This document shows positions 15,208 through 23,085 of a stretch of DNA of 23,884 bases, piece by piece. Below the pieces are notes generated by a model. It had not been told where the DNA came from. It did no database searches and saw only the letters and a list, made by a program, of their open reading frames with translations. The DNA is taken from assembly GCA_023453665.1 (NCBI GenBank), contig JAEXTA010000013.1, positions 1 through 23,884 of the forward strand, given 5' to 3'. Every line of letters begins with the position of its first letter. Position 1 is the stretch's first letter. The position numbers and the translations under genes are program-made. The stretch is from Bacteroidota bacterium (lineage in GTDB: Bacteria > Bacteroidota > Ignavibacteria > Ignavibacteriales > Ignavibacteriaceae).

Positions 15208-15562
15208 TTTTATTGCCCTTTACTTTTTTAATCTATTTCAATTTACGAATTTGAAACTGGAAGTATATTTATTTCCTGTCAGAATACCTGTGATCAACAT
15301 ACTTGTATTTGAATTAAGTTGCAATTACATATTACAAAAACATAGGTATCGCTTATAAATAAGGTAATTCACTTTTGATTTTCAGCATCCCTTTTTCTAA
15401 GTTGCAACAGATTTAATTGTTAATTATCAATGAATTCTTCTGATTGTTGATTCATACTGAACACATACTAGTCTTACTAATTTCTGATTCGTTAGCCGGA
15501 TCAGGAACCCATTCAATTAAAAATCATAATTGCTGTCAACTTTATACTAAAAGGAGATGTTA
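15208..15562. other. Divergent intergenic region upstream of the sdh operon
   Basis: No gene is supported here. It must hold the promoters for the T9SS protein (minus) and sdhC (plus), but I see no confident promoter match. The 10-mer TAAGTTGCAA occurs twice, at 15315-15324 and 15398-15407; the second copy contains the palindrome GTTGCAAC. These could be regulator sites but may be chance. Confidence 0.5.
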
Positions 15563-16237
15563 ATGGGCTGGTTCTTAAAATTTATCAACTCATCTATCGG
15601 GAAAAAATTTGTTATGGCTGTAACTGGACTTTTCCTGGTAACCTTTCTTATTGTTCACCTTATCGGAAACATAACGTTATTCTTCGGTGCTGATGTATTT
15701 AACCAGTACGTTCTTACACTTGATGTGGTTAAGCCTGCAATCAGAGTTATTGAAGTTGTACTTCTGGCAGCCTTCATCCTGCATATTCTCAATGGATTGA
15801 AACTCTGGTTGGAGAATAAAAAAGCGAGAGGAATTACTTATAAAATTAATGGTTCACCGGAGAATACGACCTTGTTCTCACGTTTTATGGTTGAGACAGG
15901 ATCAATAGTTTTCATTTTTCTTGTTCTTCACCTTGCAACATTTTTCTGGCGGTTTAATTTTAATGATCCCGAAGGATTAGCTGATCATCACAGGTATTAT
16001 GATATCGTTGTAAGTTTCTTTCAAATACCATGGTATGCAATCTTCTACATCATCGCTGTTATACTTTTAGGATTTCATCTGAACCATGGTTTTCAAAGTG
16101 CGTTTCAGACATTCGGATGGAATCATAAAAAATATTTTCCGCTTATTAAAAAGTTAGGGACACTCTATGCAATTGTTATGGCAGTTGGATTTGCATCAAT
16201 GCCAGTTTATTTCTTTTTCTTTTACGGAGGTAACTAA
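15563..16237 (+). CDS. sdhC: Succinate dehydrogenase/fumarate reductase cytochrome b558 subunit
   Basis: The protein has 224 residues with five membrane helices, as in the single-subunit di-heme anchors of Bacteroidota and epsilonproteobacterial enzymes. Likely heme-ligand histidines lie in VTFLIVHLIGN, AAFILHILNGLKLW, FLVLHLATFFW and LLGFHLNHGFQSAFQTFGWN. It anchors SdhAB to the inner membrane and exchanges electrons with (mena)quinone. I choose ATG 15563 over ATG 15557 because AAGGAG (15551-15556) would abut the earlier ATG but is six bases from this one. The stop overlaps the sdhA start by one base (TAATG), indicating coupled translation. Confidence 0.92.
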   Translation: MGWFLKFINSSIGKKFVMAVTGLFLVTFLIVHLIGNITLFFGADVFNQYVLTLDVVKPAIRVIEVVLLAAFILHILNGLKLWLENKKARGITYKINGSPENTTLFSRFMVETGSIVFIFLVLHLATFFWRFNFNDPEGLADHHRYYDIVVSFFQIPWYAIFYIIAVILLGFHLNHGFQSAFQTFGWNHKKYFPLIKKLGTLYAIVMAVGFASMPVYFFFFYGGN

Positions 16238-18147
16238 TGGCAAAGCTTGATTCAAAAATTCCCGCAGGAAATATTTCAGAAAAGTGGACTAACCATAAAT
16301 TCAATATGAAGCTGGTTAACCCGGCAAACAAGAGAAAGTATGACATCATAGTTGTTGGAACAGGATTAGCAGGTGCATCTGCAGCAGCTTCACTTGGTGA
16401 GCTTGGTTATAACGTAAAAGCATTTACTTTTCATGACAGCGCAAGAAGAGCGCATAGTATTGCAGCACAAGGCGGAATAAACGCATCTAAAAATTATCAG
16501 AATGACGGTGATTCTGTTTTTAGATTATTTTATGATACAGTCAAAGGCGGTGACTTCCGCGCACGCGAAGCTAATGTTCATCGGCTTGCTGAAGTGAGCG
16601 GAAATATTATTGATCAATGCGTTGCGCAAGGAGTTCCTTTTGCAAGAGAATACGGCGGCTTACTCGATAACAGATCTTTCGGAGGAGCGCAGGTATCAAG
16701 AACATTTTATGCAAGAGGTCAAACGGGACAACAATTACTTCTCGGTGCAGTAAGCGCATTGAACCGTCAGGTCGGTAAAGGTTCGGTTAAACTTTATACA
16801 AGACGTGAAATGCTTGATGTTGTTGTTGTTGATGGTGCAGCAAAAGGTATTGTCTGCAGAAATCTTTTAACTGGTGAGATAGAAAAATATTCTGCACATG
16901 CTGTTGTACTTGCAACAGGCGGATACTCAAATGTTTTCTTCTTATCAACAAACGCGATGAACTGTAATGCAACTGCAATCTGGCGAGCGCATAAAAAAGG
17001 CGCCTTCTTTGCAAACCCCTGCTTTACACAAATTCATCCTCCCTGTCTTCCGCTTCATGGAGATTCACAGTCAAAACTTACATTGATGAGCGAATCACTT
17101 CGTAATGACGGACGTGTTTGGGTATCAAAGAAAAAAGGAGATATGCGAAATCCTGGTGATATTCCTGAAGAAGAACGAGATTATTATCTCGAAAGAAAAT
17201 ATCCTTCATTCGGAAATCTTTCACCGAGAGATATTTCATCAAGAGCTGCAAAAGAAGCCTGCGATGATGGAAGAGGTGTAAAAGGTGGAGAGGCTGTCTA
17301 TTTAGATTTCAAAGACGCGATAAACAGGCTCGGACAAAAAGTGATTGAAGAACGTTACGGAAATCTTTTTGAAATATATGAAACGATAACAGGTGAAAAT
17401 CCTTACAAAGTCCCGATGATGATTTACCCCGCACCTCATTATACAATGGGCGGACTCTGGGTTGATTATAACCTGATGAGTTCAATCCCGGGATTGTTTG
17501 TTCTTGGTGAAGCAAACTTTTCCGATCACGGCGCGAATCGTCTTGGTGCATCGGCTCTTATGCAGGGCTTGGCAGATGGTTATTTTGTTATTCCTTACAC
17601 AATGGGAAATTATCTGGCAGGTGATAAGCCAACTGCAGTTAAAACGGATCATCCCGAATTTGAAAAAGTAGCCGGTGAAGTTAAAGAGATCACAAACAAA
17701 CTTCTTTCTATCAAAGGAAAAAGAACAGTTGATGATCTTCACAAACAACTAGGCAGAGTGATGTGGAATAAAGTTGGTATGGCAAGAAATGAAAAAGGAT
17801 TAAAAGAAGCTGTTGGTGAAATAAGAGCAATCAAAGAAGAGTTCTGGAAAAATGTAACCATACCGGGAAGCGGAGATGACATCAATCAAACACTTGAAAG
17901 AGCAGGTAGGCTTGTTGACTACTTTGAACTTGGTGAACTGATGGCACTTGACGCATTAAACAGAAACGAATCATGCGGCGGACATTTCAGGGAAGAATTC
18001 CAGTTTGAAGATGGTGAAGCCAAACGTGATGATGAAAATTATTCTCACGTTGCTGCCTGGGAATACAACGAACCTGAAAAATGGACGATGAATAAAGAAC
18101 CGTTGAATTTTGAATATGTAAAACCTGCTATAAGGAGTTACAAATAA
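16237..18147 (+). CDS. sdhA: Succinate dehydrogenase/fumarate reductase flavoprotein subunit
   Basis: The protein has 636 residues, the normal length. The FAD-binding Rossmann motif VVGTGLAGASAAASLGELG begins near residue 40. The RRAHSIAAQGGINASKN segment carries H73, the histidine expected to hold FAD covalently. FTQIHPPCLPLHG, YTMGGLWVDYNL and LFVLGEANFSDHGANRLGAS are standard SdhA/FrdA motifs around the active site. The enzyme interconverts succinate and fumarate in the TCA cycle and respiration. GGAGG lies six bases before the ATG. The overlap with sdhC indicates tight coupling. The 3' end contains AAGGAG (18132-18137), which now serves the next gene, a nuclease, instead of sdhB. Succinate oxidation versus fumarate reduction cannot be told apart from sequence alone. 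Confidence 0.95.
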   Translation: MAKLDSKIPAGNISEKWTNHKFNMKLVNPANKRKYDIIVVGTGLAGASAAASLGELGYNVKAFTFHDSARRAHSIAAQGGINASKNYQNDGDSVFRLFYDTVKGGDFRAREANVHRLAEVSGNIIDQCVAQGVPFAREYGGLLDNRSFGGAQVSRTFYARGQTGQQLLLGAVSALNRQVGKGSVKLYTRREMLDVVVVDGAAKGIVCRNLLTGEIEKYSAHAVVLATGGYSNVFFLSTNAMNCNATAIWRAHKKGAFFANPCFTQIHPPCLPLHGDSQSKLTLMSESLRNDGRVWVSKKKGDMRNPGDIPEEERDYYLERKYPSFGNLSPRDISSRAAKEACDDGRGVKGGEAVYLDFKDAINRLGQKVIEERYGNLFEIYETITGENPYKVPMMIYPAPHYTMGGLWVDYNLMSSIPGLFVLGEANFSDHGANRLGASALMQGLADGYFVIPYTMGNYLAGDKPTAVKTDHPEFEKVAGEVKEITNKLLSIKGKRTVDDLHKQLGRVMWNKVGMARNEKGLKEAVGEIRAIKEEFWKNVTIPGSGDDINQTLERAGRLVDYFELGELMALDALNRNESCGGHFREEFQFEDGEAKRDDENYSHVAAWEYNEPEKWTMNKEPLNFEYVKPAIRSYK

Positions 18148-19221
18148 TTGACGGTTGAGCAAATCAATATCGCTAATCAAAATTCATTTGTAGTTATTGT
18201 TGATTTAATTAAACAATCACGACAGAAAGCATTTTCTTATGTTAATACTGAGTTAATAAATTTATATTGGAATATCGGTGAGTTTATATCAAAGAAGACT
18301 CTGTCGGATGGGTGGGGAAAAAGTACCGTTGAAGATTTGGCGAAATACATACAGAAAGAGATGAATGGTTCCACCGGATTTTCATCTCAAAACTTGTGGA
18401 GAATGAAACAACTTTATGAGACATATTCAAGTTTTCCAATTCTCTCACCACTGGTGAGAGAATTGAGTTGGACTAACAATCTTCAAATCCTCTCAAAAAC
18501 AAAATCCATCGAAGAAAAGGAATTCTATATTAATCTTTGTCTTAAAGAAAAATATTCAAAGCGTGAGTTAGGAAGGCAAATTGACAGCGGACTTTATGAA
18601 CGTGTATTGTTATCAAAAAAAAGAATCGACGGAAATTTGATAGATGATTTTAAAGATAAAAAGAAAAAACTCTCACCAGTGGTTACAGAAATTGGAAATG
18701 AAGAAAACCAGCAGATTATAAATGTGTTTAAAGACACATATATTTTTGAGTTTCTTGATTTACCTGTAAAATATGGCGAAAAAGATTTGAGAAACTTACT
18801 TGTTCGGAATCTTAAAAATTTTATTCTTGAGATAGGAAAGGAATTCACATTCGTTGGAGATGAATACAGGATTCAGATTAGTCATAAAGATTTTTTTGTA
18901 GATTTACTTCTTTACCATCGAGGTTTACAATGTCTTGTTGCAGTAGAACTGAAAATTGATGAATTCAAACCTGACTATCTTGGGCAGATGAATTTTTATC
19001 TTGAAGTACTTGATCAAAACATAAAATTGCCTCACGAAAATCCTTCAATAGGACTATTACTCTGCAAAACTAAAGATGATGAAATTGTTAAAATTGCCAT
19101 GAACCGGAATGTTTCTCCGACAAAAATTGCAGAGTATGAGACAAAACTTATTAACAAAAATCTATTAAAGAAAAAATTACACGAACTTGGTGAGTATTAT
19201 TTAACTGACGAAAAATCCTAA
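18148..19221 (+). CDS. DUF1016 (YhcG-type) PD-(D/E)XK nuclease protein
   Basis: The protein has 357 residues, full length for the family. The N-terminal DUF1016_N region holds IKQSRQKAFSYVNTELINLYWNIGEFI and the helical segment GFSSQNLWRMKQLYETY. The C-terminal nuclease-like domain carries DEYRIQISHKDFFVDLLLYHR followed by LVAVELKIDEFKPDYLGQMNF. The D of FVDLLLY and the E-x-K of VELKI are the expected PD-(D/E)XK residues and appear intact. The start is TTG, immediately after the sdhA stop; AAGGAG lies 10 bases upstream inside sdhA and no nearby in-frame ATG exists. Homologues are common near restriction-modification and other mobile loci, where a role in DNA processing or phage defence is suspected. 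Here it sits between sdhA and sdhB, 34 bp before the latter. Composition is somewhat more AT-rich than its neighbours, which fits insertion by transfer. Confidence 0.9.
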   Translation: MTVEQINIANQNSFVVIVDLIKQSRQKAFSYVNTELINLYWNIGEFISKKTLSDGWGKSTVEDLAKYIQKEMNGSTGFSSQNLWRMKQLYETYSSFPILSPLVRELSWTNNLQILSKTKSIEEKEFYINLCLKEKYSKRELGRQIDSGLYERVLLSKKRIDGNLIDDFKDKKKKLSPVVTEIGNEENQQIINVFKDTYIFEFLDLPVKYGEKDLRNLLVRNLKNFILEIGKEFTFVGDEYRIQISHKDFFVDLLLYHRGLQCLVAVELKIDEFKPDYLGQMNFYLEVLDQNIKLPHENPSIGLLLCKTKDDEIVKIAMNRNVSPTKIAEYETKLINKNLLKKKLHELGEYYLTDEKS

Positions 19222-19255
19222 TTACTATAAGTTTGAAAGAAATCGGAGTTAATAT

Positions 19256-20026
19256 ATGGAAACAAAAAAATTAAATCTGAAACTTAAAATCTGGAGACAA
19301 AAAAATTCTAATTCCGTTGGCAGTTTTGTTGATTATGATGTTTCCGTTTCACCGGATGCGTCATTTCTTGAAATGCTTGATGAACTGAACAACACACTTG
19401 AAGCAAAAGGTCAGGAAGCAGTACACTTCGAAAGTGATTGCCGTGAAGGTATATGCGGAACATGCGGATTAGTTATCAACGGACATCCGCACGGACCATT
19501 ACCTAAAATTGCAACATGTCAATTACACATGAGAAATTTTAAAGACGGCGAAACAATCTGGATTGAACCATTCCGTGCTGCAGCATTTCCCGTAATAAAA
19601 GATCTTATAGTTGATCGCTCAGGATTTGATACGATACTTCAAGCCGGTGGTTTTGTTTCGGTTAATACGGGCGGAGTTCCTGACGGAAATATGATCCCAA
19701 TTTCAAAAGATGTAGCAAGTGATGCAATGGATGCTGCCGCCTGCATCGGATGTGGTGCATGTGTTGCTGCCTGTAAGAATGCATCAGCTATGTTATTTGT
19801 TTCGGCTAAAGTTTCACAATACGCGTTACTGCCTCAAGGTCAACCCGAAAGATATGTACGTGTTGAAAAAATGATAAAGGTAATGGATGATCTTGGATTC
19901 GGAAGCTGCACAAATACTTATGCTTGCGAAGCTGAATGCCCCAAGGGAATTTCGGTAACAAATATTGCAAGAATGAACAGAGATTATGTAGTCGCAAAGT
20001 TTAAGAATAAAGAATTAAGTGTTTAA
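19256..20026 (+). CDS. sdhB: Succinate dehydrogenase/fumarate reductase iron-sulfur subunit
   Basis: The protein has 256 residues and all cluster ligands are present. The [2Fe-2S] site is C62, C67, C70 and C88 in ESDCREGICGTCG...ATC. The [4Fe-4S] site is C163, C166, C169 within CIGCGACVAAC plus a later cysteine. The [3Fe-4S] site uses C173, C218 and C224 or neighbours in SCTNTYACEAECPKG (exact assignment of the last cysteines follows family precedent). It passes electrons from the SdhA flavin to the cytochrome b subunit. A GGAG sequence lies a few bases before the ATG. It is separated from sdhA by the nuclease gene. A terminator follows 37 bp after the stop. Confidence 0.94.
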   Translation: METKKLNLKLKIWRQKNSNSVGSFVDYDVSVSPDASFLEMLDELNNTLEAKGQEAVHFESDCREGICGTCGLVINGHPHGPLPKIATCQLHMRNFKDGETIWIEPFRAAAFPVIKDLIVDRSGFDTILQAGGFVSVNTGGVPDGNMIPISKDVASDAMDAAACIGCGACVAACKNASAMLFVSAKVSQYALLPQGQPERYVRVEKMIKVMDDLGFGSCTNTYACEAECPKGISVTNIARMNRDYVVAKFKNKELSV

Positions 20027-20062
20027 TTTTCTTTGCGACTTTGCGAGAAATAGACTGATTAC

Positions 20063-20092
20063 AAATCCCGGTTAATAAAACCGGGATTTTTT
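20063..20092 (+). terminator. Rho-independent terminator after sdhB
   Basis: An 11-bp stem, AAATCCCGGTT / AACCGGGATTT, closes a short AATAA loop and runs into a T tract. The Shine-Dalgarno sequence of the next gene begins three bases after it. Confidence 0.92.
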
Positions 20093-20106
20093 ATGAAGGA
20101 GAGAAA

Positions 20107-20400
20107 ATGAAAATCATAGCAATCGAAAAAGAAATAAAGGGTGTTAGTGATTCACAATTCACAAAATCAATTCTAAAAGACGAAGCAGAACAAGCCTGGC
20201 AATTTTATCAACAAGGATATTTCAGAGAAATGTATTTTACTAGAGGGACAAATCTTGCTGTAATAATTCTCGAATGTGATGGTATTCTTGAAGCCAGCCG
20301 GATTTTGAATCAACTTCCATTGGTCAAAGAAGGTTTAATTGATTTTGAGATTAACGAACTACTTCCGTATAACGGATTTGAAAGACTTTTTACTCACTAA
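20107..20400 (+). CDS. Small muconolactone-isomerase-like (ferredoxin-fold) protein
   Basis: The protein has 97 residues and reads as a single dimeric alpha/beta-barrel (ferredoxin-like) domain. It has a first strand MKIIAIEKEIKG, a helix with ILKDEAEQAWQFYQQGYFREMYF, a strand TNLAVIILECDG, a second helix EASRILNQLPLVKEGLID and a last strand FEINELLPY. The pattern resembles muconolactone delta-isomerase/YCII-like proteins, but I see no catalytic signature, so enzymatic activity is not claimed. GAAGGAG (20095-20101) precedes the ATG. It starts just after the sdhB terminator hairpin, so read-through or a promoter inside that hairpin must supply its mRNA. Confidence 0.75.
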   Translation: MKIIAIEKEIKGVSDSQFTKSILKDEAEQAWQFYQQGYFREMYFTRGTNLAVIILECDGILEASRILNQLPLVKEGLIDFEINELLPYNGFERLFTH

Positions 20401-20419
20401 AAAATCACACCCAATTCTA

Positions 20420-20452
20420 TCCTGATATTTAATCAGGAAATTTTATATTTTG
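20420..20452 (+). terminator. Weak terminator-like hairpin
   Basis: TCCTGAT-ATTTA-ATCAGGA is a 7-bp stem followed by an A/T-rich tract with several T. It closely matches the stem TCCTGATTTTTAATCAGGA in the riboswitch region (12432-12450), with one base different. It may end the small isomerase-like gene. Confidence 0.5.
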
Positions 20453-20478
20453 CGCACAAAATTGGAGTAAAGAGGGTA

Positions 20479-22065
20479 ATGTTCGAAAAAGAAATTAATT
20501 TCATTTCAGATTTTAGTTTAAACAAAGTAAAAAAGTTTGGCTCGTTTGTAACCTTTGAAAAAATACTTACAACGGATATACATCCTGCAATTAAACAATA
20601 TATTTCTGCTGAACTGGATTATTTAATTTTTCAGGATAGAAATAAATTATTGCAGGAATCTGCTTTCGATTATTCAGGTTCTGAAGTAACAAAATATTTT
20701 AACCTGATTGGTCAGGAGATAAAAAAATCCAAACGAATCTCTTTTGAAGATTTAAGAAACTTAATAACACAGGCAGTTTCGTTTAACATTAATTTCCTCA
20801 GTCGTCCCAAATGGTCATTATCAAACCTGATTTTTGAAAGTACAAAAGAACACACAGTTCAGGAAGTTGTAATGATGCTGAACTATATTCATTACTATGA
20901 ATATTTAAAAGATATTCTTAATGAATACCTGGAGAAACGGAAAGCTATAATTATTAACCTGACTGAATTTGAATTAATATTTAATAAACTTGATCGTGAA
21001 TTATTTTCAACTCAGTCAAACCAGCTGCTTGAAAATGTTTTAACTTCTATCGCTGAATTTTTTAATGAAGGCGGCACAAGTAAAACAAAAATTTCACCCG
21101 TAACAATCGAAACATTTCTTAAAGAAAAGAATTTGATGGATCATCTCGTCACTCTGCGCAAAAGTATTTCCGCAGATGACAGGCTCAAATACGAAATATC
21201 GGACTTAAAGAAAATATTGTTTGCCGCTCCTGAAATTAAAGAGGAGTCAGTTATTTCATCTAATCCCGAAATTGAAGATCATTCACTTGCCGAAATTGAA
21301 GAAGATGGTGAAAATGTTCTTGCAGAAATAGATGATGATATTAGTAATACATCAATTGAACAGAATTTATTTAGTGAATCATTTAATGAAAAAAATGAAA
21401 GTATAATACAATCGGATTCAGATGATGAAGTAAATCTAAAATCTGTTGAGGAAAAAACAACAGAAAGTGAAGAGGAGCTTTTATCTTTCTATGAATCTGA
21501 AATTAAAGCCCTTGATGAAGATGGTTTGTTTAAAGGGATCGATGATGATTTACCATCCCCTGTGTTAAGTCAGGAAAAAAATAATTCTGAAGTGGAAAAG
21601 GAAGCTTTTCACACAAATGATTATCCCGAGTCGACTGAAAAAGTAAAAAGTGAACTCAATGATTTTTCTGATAGTGAAAAAATAGAAATTGAAGAAGAAA
21701 TTTTCACATACGGAAATGAACAAAGTGAATTTTATGATAACGAAGAAACGACTCTTGATGACATTGAACAGGTTTCTTCGCAAACACAGCCAGTTGAACA
21801 GCAAACTGTTGTAAAAAATGAAAAATCAGAAAAAGATCTTTTCAGTTTCATGAGTGATAAGGAAATGGAAAGAATTGTCGGATCCGTTTTTAATGATGAC
21901 AGGGAAGACTTTGTCACTACTATTGAAAGAATTTCCGAATGTTCAAACTATAATGATGCAACTGAAATCCTCAAAGGTGTATATTTCTCATACAAGGTTA
22001 GTCCATTCTCCAAAGAAGCGGTTACATTAACTAATATAGTTTCATCGTACTTTCACCAGAGTTAA
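20479..22065 (+). CDS. Large acidic protein of unknown function upstream of obgE
   Basis: The protein has 528 residues and no family I recognise. Three zones are visible. Residues 1 to ~250 are helical with aromatic and hydrophobic residues and could be a folded domain. Residues ~255-445 are a low-complexity, strongly acidic linker rich in E, D, S and N. Residues ~450-528 form a compact helical end (DLFSFMSDKEMERIVGSVF ... VTLTNIVSSYFHQS). There is no signal peptide or membrane helix, so it is probably cytoplasmic. The stop is only two bases before the obgE ATG, so the two are very likely cotranscribed. A link to ribosome assembly or stress through ObgE is possible but unproven. AGAGGG and GGAG sequences precede the ATG. 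Confidence 0.8.
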   Translation: MFEKEINFISDFSLNKVKKFGSFVTFEKILTTDIHPAIKQYISAELDYLIFQDRNKLLQESAFDYSGSEVTKYFNLIGQEIKKSKRISFEDLRNLITQAVSFNINFLSRPKWSLSNLIFESTKEHTVQEVVMMLNYIHYYEYLKDILNEYLEKRKAIIINLTEFELIFNKLDRELFSTQSNQLLENVLTSIAEFFNEGGTSKTKISPVTIETFLKEKNLMDHLVTLRKSISADDRLKYEISDLKKILFAAPEIKEESVISSNPEIEDHSLAEIEEDGENVLAEIDDDISNTSIEQNLFSESFNEKNESIIQSDSDDEVNLKSVEEKTTESEEELLSFYESEIKALDEDGLFKGIDDDLPSPVLSQEKNNSEVEKEAFHTNDYPESTEKVKSELNDFSDSEKIEIEEEIFTYGNEQSEFYDNEETTLDDIEQVSSQTQPVEQQTVVKNEKSEKDLFSFMSDKEMERIVGSVFNDDREDFVTTIERISECSNYNDATEILKGVYFSYKVSPFSKEAVTLTNIVSSYFHQS

Positions 22066-22067
22066 AA

Positions 22068-23069
22068 ATGTTTATTGATTATGCAGAAATTGAATTGACC
22101 GCAGGTAGCGGCGGTAATGGTGCGGTTACCTTCAGACGTGAGAAGTATGTTCCTAAAGGCGGACCCTCTGGTGGAAATGGTGGTAATGGCGGGAATATAA
22201 TTTTTGAAACAGATTCAAATCTATATACTTTACTCGACTTCCGTTACAAAAAAAACTATAAAGCCCCTAACGGATCAATAGGCGGCAGTTCCTTGAAAGA
22301 TGGTAAAACAGGTGCTGACATTGTTATCAGAGTTCCCGTCGGCACGATCATAAAAGATTCGTTAAAAGGAAAAACTATTTTTGATCTTGACAAACCTGGG
22401 ATGAATGTAGTTGTTGCAAAGGGCGGCAAAGGCGGTAAAGGCAACAGTAATTTTGCAACACCAACAAACCAGGCACCGCGTTATGCTGAACCGGGTAGAA
22501 GCGGTGAAGCAAAAAAAGTTATTCTTGAATTAAAGCTTATTGCTGATGTTGGTCTTGTGGGTTTTCCGAACGCAGGTAAATCGACATTGATTTCAACAAT
22601 ATCATCAGCTAAACCTAAAATTGCAGATTATCCCTTTACAACATTAGAACCTAATCTTGGAATTGTTCGATATAAAGATTATCATAGTTTTACAGTAGCA
22701 GATATACCTGGCTTAATTGAAGGTGCACATACCGGCAAAGGACTTGGACACAAGTTCCTCAGACATATAGAGCGGACAAAAATTTTATTGTTTATGATCG
22801 AATGTACTTCGGAAAATATTCAGAAAGATTATGAAGTACTGCTTGGAGAATTAAAAAACTATAATCTGAAATTAACTGATAAAAAAAGGCTGATTGCATT
22901 AACGAAATCCGATTTACTTTCTGAATCTGAACTAAAAAAAATAAAACGGAAAACGATAAAAAAATATGATGAGCAGGTATTTATAATTTCATCTGCAACG
23001 AATGATGGTTTGCAGTCTTTGTTAGACAAATTGTGGCTCTTACTCCATGAGGAAAAAAACAAATCTTAA
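22068..23069 (+). CDS. obgE: GTPase ObgE/CgtA
   Basis: The protein has 333 residues. The glycine-rich Obg fold occupies about residues 1-158 (AGSGGNGAVTFRREKYVPKG, GGPSGGNGGNGGN, AKGGKGGKGN). The G domain follows with G1 GFPNAGKS (165-172), the switch I segment DYPFTTLEPNLG (187-198), G3 DIPG (212-215), G4 TKSD and G5 SSAT. There is no C-terminal OCT domain, as in many short Obg proteins. Obg is an essential GTPase involved in large-subunit ribosome assembly and the stringent response. It follows the acidic unknown gene by two bases, and a metalloprotease gene starts 16 bases after its stop. Confidence 0.96.
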   Translation: MFIDYAEIELTAGSGGNGAVTFRREKYVPKGGPSGGNGGNGGNIIFETDSNLYTLLDFRYKKNYKAPNGSIGGSSLKDGKTGADIVIRVPVGTIIKDSLKGKTIFDLDKPGMNVVVAKGGKGGKGNSNFATPTNQAPRYAEPGRSGEAKKVILELKLIADVGLVGFPNAGKSTLISTISSAKPKIADYPFTTLEPNLGIVRYKDYHSFTVADIPGLIEGAHTGKGLGHKFLRHIERTKILLFMIECTSENIQKDYEVLLGELKNYNLKLTDKKRLIALTKSDLLSESELKKIKRKTIKKYDEQVFIISSATNDGLQSLLDKLWLLLHEEKNKS

Positions 23070-23085
23070 TAGACAGGTGAACAAT

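Noticed and set aside
15557..15562. Earlier ATG for sdhC
   Set aside because: The AAGGAG sequence touches this ATG, leaving no spacing; the ATG six bases later fits and starts the usual family N terminus.
16787..17748. Several minus-strand open frames within sdhA
   Set aside because: They are antisense to a highly conserved flavoprotein and have no independent coding signs.
20031..20047. CTTTGCGACTTTGCGAG near the sdhB end as a regulatory repeat
   Set aside because: A short imperfect duplication; I could not find another copy in the window or a pairing partner.
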